Origin: Bradyrhizobium manausense | GTDB lineage: Bacteria > Pseudomonadota > Alphaproteobacteria > Rhizobiales > Xanthobacteraceae | Reading direction: 5' to 3' | Length of the DNA stretch: 64,000 nt | Assembly: GCF_018129685.1 (NCBI RefSeq) | Contig: NZ_JAFCLG010000028.1 | Coordinates: 1 to 64,000, forward strand | Shown: positions 54,095-62,707 of the stretch, piece by piece | How the letters are laid out: each line of letters begins with the position of its first letter | Numbering within the stretch: position 1 is the first letter of the stretch | Notes under the pieces: generated by a model | What the model was told of the DNA's origin: nothing | The model's database searches: none | The model's input: only the letters and a program-made list of their open reading frames with translations | Translations under genes and position numbers: made by a program

Positions 54095-54197
54095 CCCTTG
54101 TTCTAATGACAGCGCTATCGCGTCGTGACAGCGCCCAAATTTCCGCTAAGGTGACCCCCGTCCGCAGCGGCCATAGAGCCGCGCGAGGAGGATCCCC

Positions 54198-54998
54198 ATG
54201 GAAGACAAGGGTCGCGAATCCGACCATTTGATGCTGATCACGCCGGAGCGGGTCTTCTATGCCGGCTTGCTCGGCAGGCCCCGCAAACGGACCCCCGGCT
54301 GCTCCCACGTCTATGTCGCGGTGAAAGGCAGCCTGCATTTGACCATCGATGACGTCCTCGCCAGCGGCGAGCTGTTCGTCACGATGCCGAACCAGCGCCA
54401 TTCCATTGCCAGCGATTATCGCACCGCCATCAGCGTTACGCTCGAGCCGGAAAGCGTGCCTGACGGAGTGCTGGAAGATCTCGCCAGGCGGCTGATGGGA
54501 CCGGACCGTGCGATCTATGCCCGCAAAATTCTCGCCGCCTACGCGCTGCTGCGCGAGCGTCGCTACGGCGACATCGCCACCGCCGAGTTCGACGAGATGT
54601 GCTTTGGCGAGGCGCTGCCGCGCCGCGTGCTCGACCCCCGCGTCAGGCGCGCTGTCGCCCGCATCGAGCGCTTCTCCGGCGAGCCGGTGACGGCTGATAC
54701 CTGCGCAGCCGAAGCGGGCCTCTCAGCCTCGCGCTTCCTGCATCTGTTCAAGGAAGAGACCGGCATCTCGTTCCGCTCCTTCCGCGCCTGGAAGCGCGCG
54801 CGGCATCTGTTGCACTTCGCCAACCAGGACCTCAACCTCGCCCATCTCGCGCAGGACATCGGCTATCCCGACTCGACCCATTTCAGCCATTCGATCCGCC
54901 GCTTCTACGGATTGAAGCCGCGCGCAATCTTCGTCGGATCGCGCGATCTTGCGATCTATCGCAGCAGCGAGACGGTGCGGCTCGCGGAGGCGAGCTAG
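54198..54998 (+). CDS. AraC-family transcriptional regulator
   Basis: A 266-residue regulator with two helix-turn-helix motifs at the C-terminus (about 165-258): TADTCAAEAGLSASRFLHLFKEETGISFRSFRAWKR and LNLAHLAQDIGYPDSTHFSHSIRRFYGLKPRA. The N-terminal part looks like a cupin-type sensor (VYVAVKGSLHLTID…FVTMPNQRHSI). A strong GAGGAGG ribosome binding site sets ATG 54198. It is flanked by acyl-CoA metabolism genes on the same strand, which are its likely targets; the effector is unknown. Confidence 0.9.
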   Translation: MEDKGRESDHLMLITPERVFYAGLLGRPRKRTPGCSHVYVAVKGSLHLTIDDVLASGELFVTMPNQRHSIASDYRTAISVTLEPESVPDGVLEDLARRLMGPDRAIYARKILAAYALLRERRYGDIATAEFDEMCFGEALPRRVLDPRVRRAVARIERFSGEPVTADTCAAEAGLSASRFLHLFKEETGISFRSFRAWKRARHLLHFANQDLNLAHLAQDIGYPDSTHFSHSIRRFYGLKPRAIFVGSRDLAIYRSSETVRLAEAS

Positions 54999-55003
54999 GC
55001 TCC

Positions 55004-55097
55004 TCGTAGGGTGGGCAAAGGCGCACTTGCGCCGTGCCCACCACCTCTCGGTATCTGGCAAAGATGGTGGGCACGCTACGCTTTGCCCACCCTACGA
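55004..55097. repeat. Palindromic repeat (GTGCCCACC type)
   Basis: The outer arms CGTAGGGTGGGCAAAG and CTTTGCCCACCCTACG pair perfectly. The inner arms GTGCCCACCA and TGGTGGGCAC pair as well. Second copy of the family at 21421-21494. It fills the gap after the AraC-type gene and could terminate its transcript. Confidence 0.85.
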
Positions 55098-55193
55098 TAG
55101 CCGTTCCTTCCCAGCTTCTCCGCGCAAGAAGCCGCATGCCCCGCATCACATGATCGCCAACGTCGAATTCTCGACGTGCGAGACATCAGTGGC

Positions 55194-56060
55194 ATGAGCG
55201 ACAAAGCCGTTATCACCTGCGCGCTGAACGGCGTGCTCACCGACCCGAAGCAGCATAATGTCCCCGTGACGCCCGAGCAGATGGCGCGCGAAGCCAGGGC
55301 TGCCTTCGATGCAGGTGCGTCCATCATGCACATCCACCTGCGTCAGCAGGCACCGAACAAGGGCCATCTGCCGTCCTGGGAGGTCGCCGTCAGCAAGGAG
55401 ATTCAGCAGGCGATCCGCGAGGCCTGTCCCGGCGTCATCATCAACCACACTTCGGGCGTGTCGGGGCCGAACTACTCCGGCGCGCTCGACTGCATCCGCG
55501 AGACCAAACCCGAGATCGCCGCCTGCAACGCCGGCTCGCTGAATTATCTGAAGGTGAAGGCCGACAACAGCTGGGCCTGGCCGCCGATGATGTTCGACAA
55601 CGCGGTCGAGAAGGTGAAGGACTATCTGGACGTCATGAACGCGGTCGGCACCATCCCCGAGTTCGAATGCTTCGATGTCGGCATCGTCCGCTGCGTCGGC
55701 ATGTACCACCAGGTCGGCATGTACAAAGGTCCGCTCGAGTATAATTTTGTGATGGGCGTGGCCTCCGGCATGCCTGCTGATCCCGACCTGCTGCCGATCC
55801 TGATCAAGCTGAAGCGGCCCGAGGCGCATTTTCAGGTTACCGCCATCGGCCGCGAAGAGATCTGGCCGCTGCATCAGCGCTGCGCCGAGCTCGGCGGGCA
55901 TCTGCGCACGGGGCTGGAGGACACCTTCTATCTCGCCGACGGCAAGAAGGTGACGTCGAACGGCCAGCTCATCGAAGCTATCGCCGCCTGCGCCCGTCGT
56001 GCCGGCCGCGAGATCGCGAGCCCCGCCGAGGCGCGGAAGATATTTGGGACGAACAGGTAG
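55194..56060 (+). CDS. BKACE-family beta-keto acid cleavage enzyme (DUF849)
   Basis: A 288-residue TIM-barrel zinc enzyme of the family founded by 3-keto-5-aminohexanoate cleavage enzyme: a beta-keto acid and acetyl-CoA give acetoacetate and a new acyl-CoA. The zinc-binding His46 and His48 sit in ASIMHIHLR, and the third ligand is probably the Glu in GLEDTFYL (about 242). INHTSGVSGPNYSGALDCI is another family block. Substrate specificity cannot be read from sequence. ATG 55194 (MSDKAVITCALNG) is chosen over GTG 55176; the ribosome binding site is weak in both cases. Confidence 0.88.
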   Translation: MSDKAVITCALNGVLTDPKQHNVPVTPEQMAREARAAFDAGASIMHIHLRQQAPNKGHLPSWEVAVSKEIQQAIREACPGVIINHTSGVSGPNYSGALDCIRETKPEIAACNAGSLNYLKVKADNSWAWPPMMFDNAVEKVKDYLDVMNAVGTIPEFECFDVGIVRCVGMYHQVGMYKGPLEYNFVMGVASGMPADPDLLPILIKLKRPEAHFQVTAIGREEIWPLHQRCAELGGHLRTGLEDTFYLADGKKVTSNGQLIEAIAACARRAGREIASPAEARKIFGTNR

Positions 56061-56069
56061 TCACACACT

Positions 56070-56169
56070 CCGTCATTCCGGGATGGCCCGAAGGGCCAGA
56101 CCCGGAATCCATAACCACGATCGGGAGTATGGATTCCGGGCTCGCGCTGCGCGCGCCCCGGAATGACGG
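56070..56169. repeat. Palindromic repeat (CGTCATTCCGGG type)
   Basis: CCGTCATTCCGGG at the left and CCCCGGAATGACGG at the right are reverse complements apart from one base. Inside, GGCCCGAAGGGCC and CCCGGAATCCATA / TATGGATTCCGGG form further stems. It lies between the BKACE and carboxylase genes. Confidence 0.85.
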
Positions 56170-56181
56170 GCAGGAGCTTTG

Positions 56182-57798
56182 ATGTCCATTCTCGAAAACA
56201 CCATCTCCCCAGCCAGTGCCGCCTACCACGCCAACCGCGACGGTATGCTCGGCCTGATCGACCGCATGCGCACGCTGGAAGAGCGGACGCGTGCAGCGTC
56301 GGCCGCAGCAAAGGATCGCTTCCACAAGCGCGGCCAGTTGCTGCCGCGCGAACGTGTCGCGCTGGTGCTCGATCCCGGGGCGCCTTTCATCGAGCTGTCG
56401 ACGCTCGCCGGCTACATGTTCGACGTGCCGGATGCGAGCAAGAGCGTGCCCGGCGGCGGCGTCATTGCCGGCATCGGCTTCGTCTCCGGCATCCGCTGCA
56501 TGGTCAGCGCCAGCGATTCCGGCATCGATGCAGGCGCACTGCAGCCGTACGGCCTCGACAAGACGCTGCGGGTGCAGGAGCTCGCGCTTGAAAACAAGCT
56601 GCCATATGTGCAGCTCGTCGAAAGCGCCGGCGCCAATCTCTTGCGCTACCGCGTTGAGGATTTTGTCCGTGGCGGCAACATCTTTCGCAACCTGGCGCGG
56701 CTCTCGGCGGCCGGCCTTCCGGTCGTCACCGTCACGCATGGCTCGTCGACCGCCGGCGGCGCCTATCAAACGGGCCTCTCCGACTACATCGTCATGGTTC
56801 GCGGTCGCACCCGCGCCTTTCTCGCGGGGCCGCCTCTCCTGAAAGCTGCGACCGGCGAGATCGCCACCGAGGAAGAGCTGGGCGGCGCGGAGATGCACAC
56901 GCAAATCTCCGGCCTCGGCGATTACCTCGCCGAAGACGACCGCGATGGCTTGCGCATCGCGCGCGAGATCATGGCGGCGCTGGAATGGGAGCGGCCGGGT
57001 CGAGTGGCTCCGCAGTTCAGACCGCCGCGCTACGATCAGGACGAGCTGCTCGGCATCATGCCGATGGATCACAAGCGCCCGGTCGACATGAAGCAGGTGA
57101 TCGCGCGAATCATCGACGATTCCGATTTCACCGAGATGGCGCCGAATTACGGCCCCGCCACCGTCTGCGGCCATGCCCGGATCGAAGGGCAGGCGATCGG
57201 TATCGTCACCAACAATGGCCCGCTCGATCCGGCAGGCGCCAACAAGGCGACGCATTTCATCCAGGCCTGCTGCCAGACCCGCACGCCGATCCTCTATCTG
57301 AACAACACCACCGGCTATATGGTCGGCAAGGCTTATGAAGAGGCCGGCATGATCAAGCACGGCTCGAAGATGATCCAGGCGGTGACCTCGGCGACGGTGC
57401 CGCAGATCACCATCTATTGCGGCGCCTCGTTCGGCGCCGGCAATTACGGCATGTGCGGCCGCGGCTTCCATCCGCGCTTCTGCTTCTCCTGGCCGAACGC
57501 AAAAACCGCCGTGATGGGCGGCGAGCAGGCCGCCGAGACCATGGCGATCGTGACCGAAGCCGCCGCCGCCCGGCGCGGCAAGCCGGTCGAGAAGGAGAAG
57601 CTCGACGCCATGAAGGCGCAGATCGTCGGCGTGTTCGACGGCCAGATGGATGTGTTCTCGACCAGCGCCCGTGTGCTCGATGACGGCGTGATCGATCCGC
57701 GCGACACCCGCGCGGTGCTCTCCGAGGTGCTCGCGATCTGCCGCGAGGGCGATGCTCGCATACCCCAGCGCATGCAATTCTCGGTGGCCCGGCCATGA
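56182..57798 (+). CDS. Acyl-CoA carboxylase, carboxyltransferase (beta) subunit
   Basis: A 538-residue biotin-dependent carboxyltransferase subunit. N- and C-terminal crotonase-like domains are visible, with VESAGANLLRYRVEDF and STAGGAYQTGLSDYIVMVRGRTRAFLAGPPLLKAATGE in the first, and LYLNNTTGYMVGKAYEEAGMIKHGSKMIQAV and GASFGAGNYGMCGRGFHPRF in the second. These fit the methylcrotonyl-CoA/geranyl-CoA carboxylase branch. It overlaps the alpha-subunit gene by four bases. ATG 56182 with AGGAG is chosen over TTG 56179. Branched or terpenoid acyl-CoA is the likely substrate; which one is open. Confidence 0.9.
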   Translation: MSILENTISPASAAYHANRDGMLGLIDRMRTLEERTRAASAAAKDRFHKRGQLLPRERVALVLDPGAPFIELSTLAGYMFDVPDASKSVPGGGVIAGIGFVSGIRCMVSASDSGIDAGALQPYGLDKTLRVQELALENKLPYVQLVESAGANLLRYRVEDFVRGGNIFRNLARLSAAGLPVVTVTHGSSTAGGAYQTGLSDYIVMVRGRTRAFLAGPPLLKAATGEIATEEELGGAEMHTQISGLGDYLAEDDRDGLRIAREIMAALEWERPGRVAPQFRPPRYDQDELLGIMPMDHKRPVDMKQVIARIIDDSDFTEMAPNYGPATVCGHARIEGQAIGIVTNNGPLDPAGANKATHFIQACCQTRTPILYLNNTTGYMVGKAYEEAGMIKHGSKMIQAVTSATVPQITIYCGASFGAGNYGMCGRGFHPRFCFSWPNAKTAVMGGEQAAETMAIVTEAAAARRGKPVEKEKLDAMKAQIVGVFDGQMDVFSTSARVLDDGVIDPRDTRAVLSEVLAICREGDARIPQRMQFSVARP

Positions 57799-59768
57799 GG
57801 AACGGATCAGTGCAGCAGCGGCCGTTCTTCAAGGTCTTGGTCGCCAATCGCGGCGAGATCGCGCTGCGCGTGATGCGCAGCGCGCGGAAGCTCGGTCTTG
57901 GCGTCGTCGCGGTCTATTCCGATGCCGACCGCGATGCGCTCCACGTGCAGCAGGCCGACCAGGCCGTGCGCATCGGTGGAGCGCTGCCGGCGCAATCCTA
58001 TCTCGACATCGCCGCGATCATCGCCGCGGCGAAGGTCAGCGGCGCCGATGCGGTCCATCCCGGCTACGGCTTCCTCGCCGAAAACGAGGAGTTCGCGCGG
58101 GCCTGCAGGGACGCCGGCCTCGTGTTCATCGGCCCCTCGCCGCAGGTGATCGAATCGATGGGAAACAAGGCCGGCGCCAAGGAGATCATGAAGAAGGCCG
58201 GCGTGCCTGTCGTGCCCGGCTACCAAGGGGCGGATCAGGGCGATGAGGTCATGCTCGCCGAAGCCAGGAAGATCGGCTTCCCCGTGATGATCAAGGCGGT
58301 CGCCGGGGGCGGTGGCCGCGGCATGCGGCTTGTCACCGATGCGGCGTCGTTTCCGGATGCGCTGCGCAGCGCACGGTCGGAGGCGAAGGCGGCGTTCGGC
58401 GATCCCACCGTCATCCTCGAACGCGCCATCCAAAATCCCCGCCACATCGAGATCCAGGTGTTCGGCGACAGCCATGGCAACGCCATCCATCTCGGCGAGC
58501 GCGACTGCTCGGTGCAGCGGCGCCACCAGAAGCTGATCGAGGAGGCGCCATCGCCGGCGGTCACGCCGGAACTACGCGCGAAGATGGGCGAGGTCGCGGT
58601 CGCAGCGGTCAAGGCGCTCCGCTACGAGGGCGCCGGCACGCTGGAATTCCTGCTCGACGCCAGCGGCGAATTCTACTTCATGGAGATGAACACGCGTCTC
58701 CAGGTCGAGCATCCCGTCACCGAGGCGATCACGGGGCTCGATCTCGTCGAGCTGCAGCTGCGCGTCGCGCGCGGCGAGCCATTGCCCGTGAAGCAGCAGG
58801 ACGTCAGCTTCTCCAGTCATGCCATCGAGGTGCGGCTGTGCTCGGAAGATGCCGCGCAGGATTTCATGCCGCAGTCCGGCCGCATGGCGCGCTGGCAGGT
58901 TCCGGACGGCATCCGGGTCGAGCATGCGTTGCAATCGGGCTCGGAGATCCCGCCGTTCTACGATTCCATGATCGCCAAAGTGATCAGCCATGGTGCCTCG
59001 CGCGAGGAGGCGAGGGGAAAGCTGATCGTCGGCCTGGAACAGCTCACGGCCTTGGGTGTGACGACCAATCAGACATTTCTGATGTCGTGCCTGCGCCATC
59101 CTGGTTTTGCCCGGGGCGAGGCCACGACGGCGTTCATCGCCGCGCATCGCGACGAGTTGCTGGCACCGCGTGCGGACGCTGCATTCAGCGTCGCCCTCGC
59201 AGGCCTTCTGCTTTACGTGACCAACCCGCAGGCACCGTCGTGGCGCAGTGGACGAAGCCTCGCGGCAACGTTCCCGCTGCCGGCGAAGATCGAGATCGCA
59301 GGCCGGGTGCACGAGCTCGACGTCACGCGCGAGCGTGACGGCGGCTACACCGTCGCTAGCGATGGACGTCAGAACAGGTTCGAGATCGACCAGCTCGATG
59401 CTGGTACCATCCGCTTCCGCCACGATGGCGTGATGGACAACGCAAAGTTCCTGCGCGATGGCGATCGGCTCTATTTCCAGCATCGCGGGATTCCGCAGGC
59501 CGTAAGCGATCTCACCCTCGCTGCGCCCAAGGCCGCCGCAACCAATGGCGGCGACGGCAAGGTCCGCGCCGCGATGAACGGCCGCGTCGTGGCTGTACTC
59601 GTCAAGCCCGGCGATCGCGTCACCGCCGGCCAGCCGGTGATGACGCTGGAAGCGATGAAGATGGAGCACGTCCACAAGGCCGGCATTGACGGCGTGGTCG
59701 CCGCGATCGATGTCGCCGAGGGCGAGCAGGTCACCACGGGTCGGATCGTGGCGGAGATAGGGGTGTAA
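57795..59768 (+). CDS. Acyl-CoA carboxylase, biotin carboxylase/carrier (alpha) subunit
   Basis: A 657-residue protein with a biotin carboxylase domain (about 1-455; ATP-grasp loop GGGGRGM, EMNTRLQVEHPVTE) and a C-terminal biotinyl domain with Lys622 in EAMKMEHV. A linker of about 130 residues joins them. It forms the holoenzyme with the beta subunit encoded just upstream (ATGA overlap). GTG 57810, preceded by AGGAACGG, is an alternative start. The pair carboxylates a branched acyl-CoA using bicarbonate and ATP. Confidence 0.93.
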   Translation: MRNGSVQQRPFFKVLVANRGEIALRVMRSARKLGLGVVAVYSDADRDALHVQQADQAVRIGGALPAQSYLDIAAIIAAAKVSGADAVHPGYGFLAENEEFARACRDAGLVFIGPSPQVIESMGNKAGAKEIMKKAGVPVVPGYQGADQGDEVMLAEARKIGFPVMIKAVAGGGGRGMRLVTDAASFPDALRSARSEAKAAFGDPTVILERAIQNPRHIEIQVFGDSHGNAIHLGERDCSVQRRHQKLIEEAPSPAVTPELRAKMGEVAVAAVKALRYEGAGTLEFLLDASGEFYFMEMNTRLQVEHPVTEAITGLDLVELQLRVARGEPLPVKQQDVSFSSHAIEVRLCSEDAAQDFMPQSGRMARWQVPDGIRVEHALQSGSEIPPFYDSMIAKVISHGASREEARGKLIVGLEQLTALGVTTNQTFLMSCLRHPGFARGEATTAFIAAHRDELLAPRADAAFSVALAGLLLYVTNPQAPSWRSGRSLAATFPLPAKIEIAGRVHELDVTRERDGGYTVASDGRQNRFEIDQLDAGTIRFRHDGVMDNAKFLRDGDRLYFQHRGIPQAVSDLTLAAPKAAATNGGDGKVRAAMNGRVVAVLVKPGDRVTAGQPVMTLEAMKMEHVHKAGIDGVVAAIDVAEGEQVTTGRIVAEIGV

Positions 59769-59820
59769 AATCGTAATGAATTCAAGCTGATTAGCACTGA
59801 AAAGCAGTTGCGCGCGAGAT

Positions 59821-59872
59821 GTATTGAACTTTGTTCATTTTAGGTCTACTAATCTTGAACAAAGTTCAATAC
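59821..59872. promoter_or_regulatory. Tandem palindromic operator upstream of the CREST-like gene
   Basis: A perfect 17-base inverted repeat: GTATTGAACTTTGTTCA (59821-59837) and TGAACAAAGTTCAATAC (59856-59872), 18 bases apart. Each arm is itself a palindrome, TTGAAC-N3-GTTCA(A/T), so there are two 15-base sites at 59824-59838 and 59855-59869, centred 31 bases apart (about three turns). It ends 13 bases before the ATG at 59886, close to GGAGA. It looks like two sites for a dimeric TetR/MarR-type repressor, but no such gene is adjacent. Confidence 0.65.
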
Positions 59873-59885
59873 TGCGGAGACGTCC

Positions 59886-60671
59886 ATGTTGCGCGCAACT
59901 GATCCAGCCCAAGAGACCGAAGCCAGGCTCCCCTCGGCATCCTTTCCATACCCGCTCACCACCCGCGAAAAATACCTGCTCGCGGCGATGTCGGTTCTGA
60001 CGCTCGCAGCGCTGTTCGCGCCCGCATTGCCCGCGTCCGCTTGGCACATTCCGCATTACCTCGATAACCGCACCTGGCTCGGCATTCCCAATGCTGGCGA
60101 TGTGCTGAGCAATCTCGCCTTCCTCGCGATGGCCGTCTGGGGCTCCGAGCGGCTGCGCGGGCGCGCCGACGTGCCGGTGGGCACGAGTTGGTTCTTCGTG
60201 GGATTGATCCTCACCTGCCTAGGCTCAGGCTTTTATCACCTCGACCCCGACATGCCGCAACGGCTCATCGCCGATCGTCTCGGCATGTCGGTCGCGTTCG
60301 CGGGCTTCCTCGGTATAGCGGCCAGCGAGCGCATCAGCATGCGCGCAGGCGAGGCGGTGCTGGTGCTGATGATGATCGCGGGCCCGCTGACGGCCTGGGT
60401 GGCGCGTGAGAACCTCACGCCCTGGGCGGTCGTGCAGTACGGCGGCATGGCGCTCGCCCTGGGACTGGCGTTGACGCGGGCGCGCCCCGGAGCGCTGGGC
60501 GTGCCTCTGGGTGGCGTGATTGTCTTCTACGTGCTGGCCAAGCTCTTCGAACTCGGTGACGCGGTCGTGTTCGAAGCGACGGGGCACATCGTCTCGGGCC
60601 ACACGCTCAAGCATCTCGCTGCGGCGCTGGCGGCCTGGCCGGTGATCCGGGCGTTGGGATCCAAAGCATGA
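59886..60671 (+). CDS. Ceramidase-like (CREST superfamily) membrane protein
   Basis: A 261-residue inner-membrane protein with about seven hydrophobic segments. The arrangement DVLSNLAFLAMA, GSGFYHLDPD and GHTLKHLAAALAAW resembles the Ser/Asp/His metal-site pattern of the alkaline ceramidase/PAQR/Per1 (CREST) superfamily. It may be a lipid amidase or related membrane hydrolase; activity is not established for bacterial members I know. GGAGA precedes the ATG. The gene is alone, controlled by the tandem operator upstream, and its TGA stop falls inside a short palindromic repeat. Confidence 0.7.
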   Translation: MLRATDPAQETEARLPSASFPYPLTTREKYLLAAMSVLTLAALFAPALPASAWHIPHYLDNRTWLGIPNAGDVLSNLAFLAMAVWGSERLRGRADVPVGTSWFFVGLILTCLGSGFYHLDPDMPQRLIADRLGMSVAFAGFLGIAASERISMRAGEAVLVLMMIAGPLTAWVARENLTPWAVVQYGGMALALGLALTRARPGALGVPLGGVIVFYVLAKLFELGDAVVFEATGHIVSGHTLKHLAAALAAWPVIRALGSKA

Positions 60672-60711
60672 TCCGGAAAAGTGTGCAGCGGCTTTCCGAA
60701 AAGATCATGCT
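60666..60711. repeat. Short palindromic repeat (GCATGATCCGGAAAAGTGTG type)
   Basis: GCATGATCCGGAAAAG and CTTTCCGAAAAGATCATGC pair imperfectly. It is the inverted counterpart of 53283-53332. It overlaps the stop codon of the CREST-like gene and touches the stop of the oligopeptide ATPase gene, so it lies exactly between two convergent genes. Confidence 0.8.
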
Positions 60712-61703
60712 CAAACTGGATGGCCCCGGCCGGTCCCCTCGTTGAGCAGGCACGCCACCTGATGCCCGTCGCCCGCATCCATCAGGGCCGGCCGCTCGAT
60801 CTTGCATCGCTCCATCGCAAACCGGCAGCGCGTGTGAAACGCGCAGCCGGGCGGCGGATTGACCGGGCTAGGCACATCGCCGTCAACCAGGGGCGCGAGC
60901 TTCTTCGCAAGCGGATTGGCGATCGGCACCGAGGCGAGGAGGGCCTGCGTGTAGGGATGACGCGGGTTGCGGAACAGTTCGTCCTTGCCCGCGATCTCGA
61001 CAATGCGGCCGAGATACATCACGGCGACGCGGTGGCTGATATGGGCGACCACGGCGAGGTCATGCGCGATGAAGAGATAGGAGAAGCCGTGCTGCTTCTG
61101 CAGATCGATCAAGAGATTGATCACCTGCGCCTGGATCGAGACGTCGAGTGCGGAGACCGGCTCATCGCAGACGATCAGACGGGGCTCCAGCGCGAGCGCC
61201 CGGGCGATACAGATACGTTGCCTTTGGCCGCCGGAGAACTGATGCGGAAAATTGCGCCTCTGGTCGGGCCGCAGGCCGACCTGCTCGAACAGCTTGGCGA
61301 CACGCGCCTCCAGTGCCTTGCCGGTGGCAAGACCATGGACCGCGATCGGCTCGCCGACGATGTCGCCCGCGGTCATGCGCGGATTGAGCGAGGCAAATGG
61401 GTCCTGAAACACGATCTGCATCGAGCGGCGATACGGTCGCAACGCGGTCTTGGACAGATGCGTGATGTCCTCGCCGTCGAGGCGGATCTGGCCCGAGGTC
61501 GGCTCGATCAGCCGCAGCACGCTGCGCGCGACCGTGGACTTGCCGCAGCCGGATTCGCCGACGAGGCCCAGCGTCTCACCGGCACCAAGTGAGAACGAGA
61601 CGCCGTCGACCGAGTGCACGGTGCCGACCTGCCGGCGCAGCACGCCGGCGCGCACCGGATAATGCTTCTTGAGATCGGCGACTTCGAGCAACGGCTTGGT
61701 CAT
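60711..61703 (-). CDS. Oligopeptide/dipeptide ABC transporter ATPase (OppF/DppF type)
   Basis: A 330-residue cytosolic ATPase. Walker A is GESGCGKST, the signature region is SGGQRQRICIARAL, and Walker B is LIVCDEPVSAL. The C-terminal oligopeptide extension GCAFHTRCRFAMERC, with conserved Cys residues that bind an Fe-S cluster in related DppD/OppD/OppF proteins, is present. It overlaps the preceding ATPase gene by four bases and is the last gene of the operon. The transporter type covers peptides, nickel and other small molecules, so the substrate is open. Confidence 0.92.
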   Translation of the reverse strand: MTKPLLEVADLKKHYPVRAGVLRRQVGTVHSVDGVSFSLGAGETLGLVGESGCGKSTVARSVLRLIEPTSGQIRLDGEDITHLSKTALRPYRRSMQIVFQDPFASLNPRMTAGDIVGEPIAVHGLATGKALEARVAKLFEQVGLRPDQRRNFPHQFSGGQRQRICIARALALEPRLIVCDEPVSALDVSIQAQVINLLIDLQKQHGFSYLFIAHDLAVVAHISHRVAVMYLGRIVEIAGKDELFRNPRHPYTQALLASVPIANPLAKKLAPLVDGDVPSPVNPPPGCAFHTRCRFAMERCKIERPALMDAGDGHQVACLLNEGTGRGHPV

Positions 61704-62707
61704 GCTACCTCCGCCACTTCAGTCGCGCGCCAGCACGCGGCGAGATGGCCGCCGCCCCAGTCGGTCAGCGGTGGATATTCGGCCTCGCAGCGCGTCACGG
61801 CGAGCTTGCAGCGCGGAGCGAAGGCGCAGCCCTTCGGCAGCCGCACCAGCGAGGGCACGGTGCCCGGAATTTCGTTCAGCCGCTCCTGCGAGGCGACACC
61901 AAACGCCGGCACCGCGGGGATCGAGGCCATCAGCCCGCGCGTGTAGGGATGCTTCGGTGCCGCGAACAGCGCCTCGACGCTGGCTTCCTCGACCTTCCGT
62001 CCCGCATACATCACGATGACGCGCTGCGCGGTCTGCGCGACGACGCCGAGATCGTGCGTGATCAGCACGAGGCCGGTGCCGAGTTCTTTCTGGAGATCGA
62101 GGATCAGCGCCAAGATCTGTGCCTGGATGGTGACGTCGAGCGCGGTGGTTGGCTCGTCCGCGATCAGCAGCGCCGGCCGGCAAGCCAGCGCCATCGCGAT
62201 CATCGCGCGCTGACGCATGCCGCCGGAGAGTTGATGCGGATATTCCTTCGCGCGCCGCGCCGGCTCCGGGATGCGCACCAGCCGCAGCATTTCGACCGCG
62301 ACATCGTGAGCCTCCTTGCTCGACAGTTTCCGGTGCAGCCGCACGGCCTCGACGATCTGGTCGCCGATCCGCATGACGGGATTGAGCGAGGTCATCGGCT
62401 CCTGGAAGATCATGGAGATGCGATTGCCGCGGATCTTGCGCATCTCCGCTTCGTCCAGCGCCAGCAGGTCGGTGCCTTCGAGCGTGATCGAGCCGCCGAC
62501 AATGCGCCCGGGCGGATCGGGTACCAGTCGCATCAGGGAGAGCGCGGTGACGCTCTTGCCGCAGCCGGACTCGCCGACGATCGCCAGTGTCTCGCCGCGG
62601 CTCACGGTGAAGGAGACGTCGTCCACGGCCTTGAACAGACCGGACGTGGTAAAGAACACCGTCTTCAGGTTCTTCACGTCGAGCACGATGTCGGGGTTAT
62701 CGACCAT
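61700..62707 (-). CDS. Oligopeptide/dipeptide ABC transporter ATPase (OppD/DppD type)
   Basis: A 335-residue ATPase. Walker A is GESGCGKSV, the signature is LSGGMRQRAMIAMAL, and Walker B is LLIADEPTTAL. The C-terminal extension GCAFAPRCKLAVTRC carries the usual Cys pattern. It overlaps the permease gene by one base (TGATG) and the second ATPase gene by four, showing tight translational coupling. The two ATPases would form the heterodimeric motor of the importer. Confidence 0.92.
   Translation of the reverse strand: MVDNPDIVLDVKNLKTVFFTTSGLFKAVDDVSFTVSRGETLAIVGESGCGKSVTALSLMRLVPDPPGRIVGGSITLEGTDLLALDEAEMRKIRGNRISMIFQEPMTSLNPVMRIGDQIVEAVRLHRKLSSKEAHDVAVEMLRLVRIPEPARRAKEYPHQLSGGMRQRAMIAMALACRPALLIADEPTTALDVTIQAQILALILDLQKELGTGLVLITHDLGVVAQTAQRVIVMYAGRKVEEASVEALFAAPKHPYTRGLMASIPAVPAFGVASQERLNEIPGTVPSLVRLPKGCAFAPRCKLAVTRCEAEYPPLTDWGGGHLAACWRATEVAEVA

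Noticed and set aside
55978..57777. 599-codon minus-strand open frame opposite the carboxyltransferase gene
   Set aside because: Antisense to an unmistakable carboxyltransferase; composition is skewed, and it passes through a repeat.
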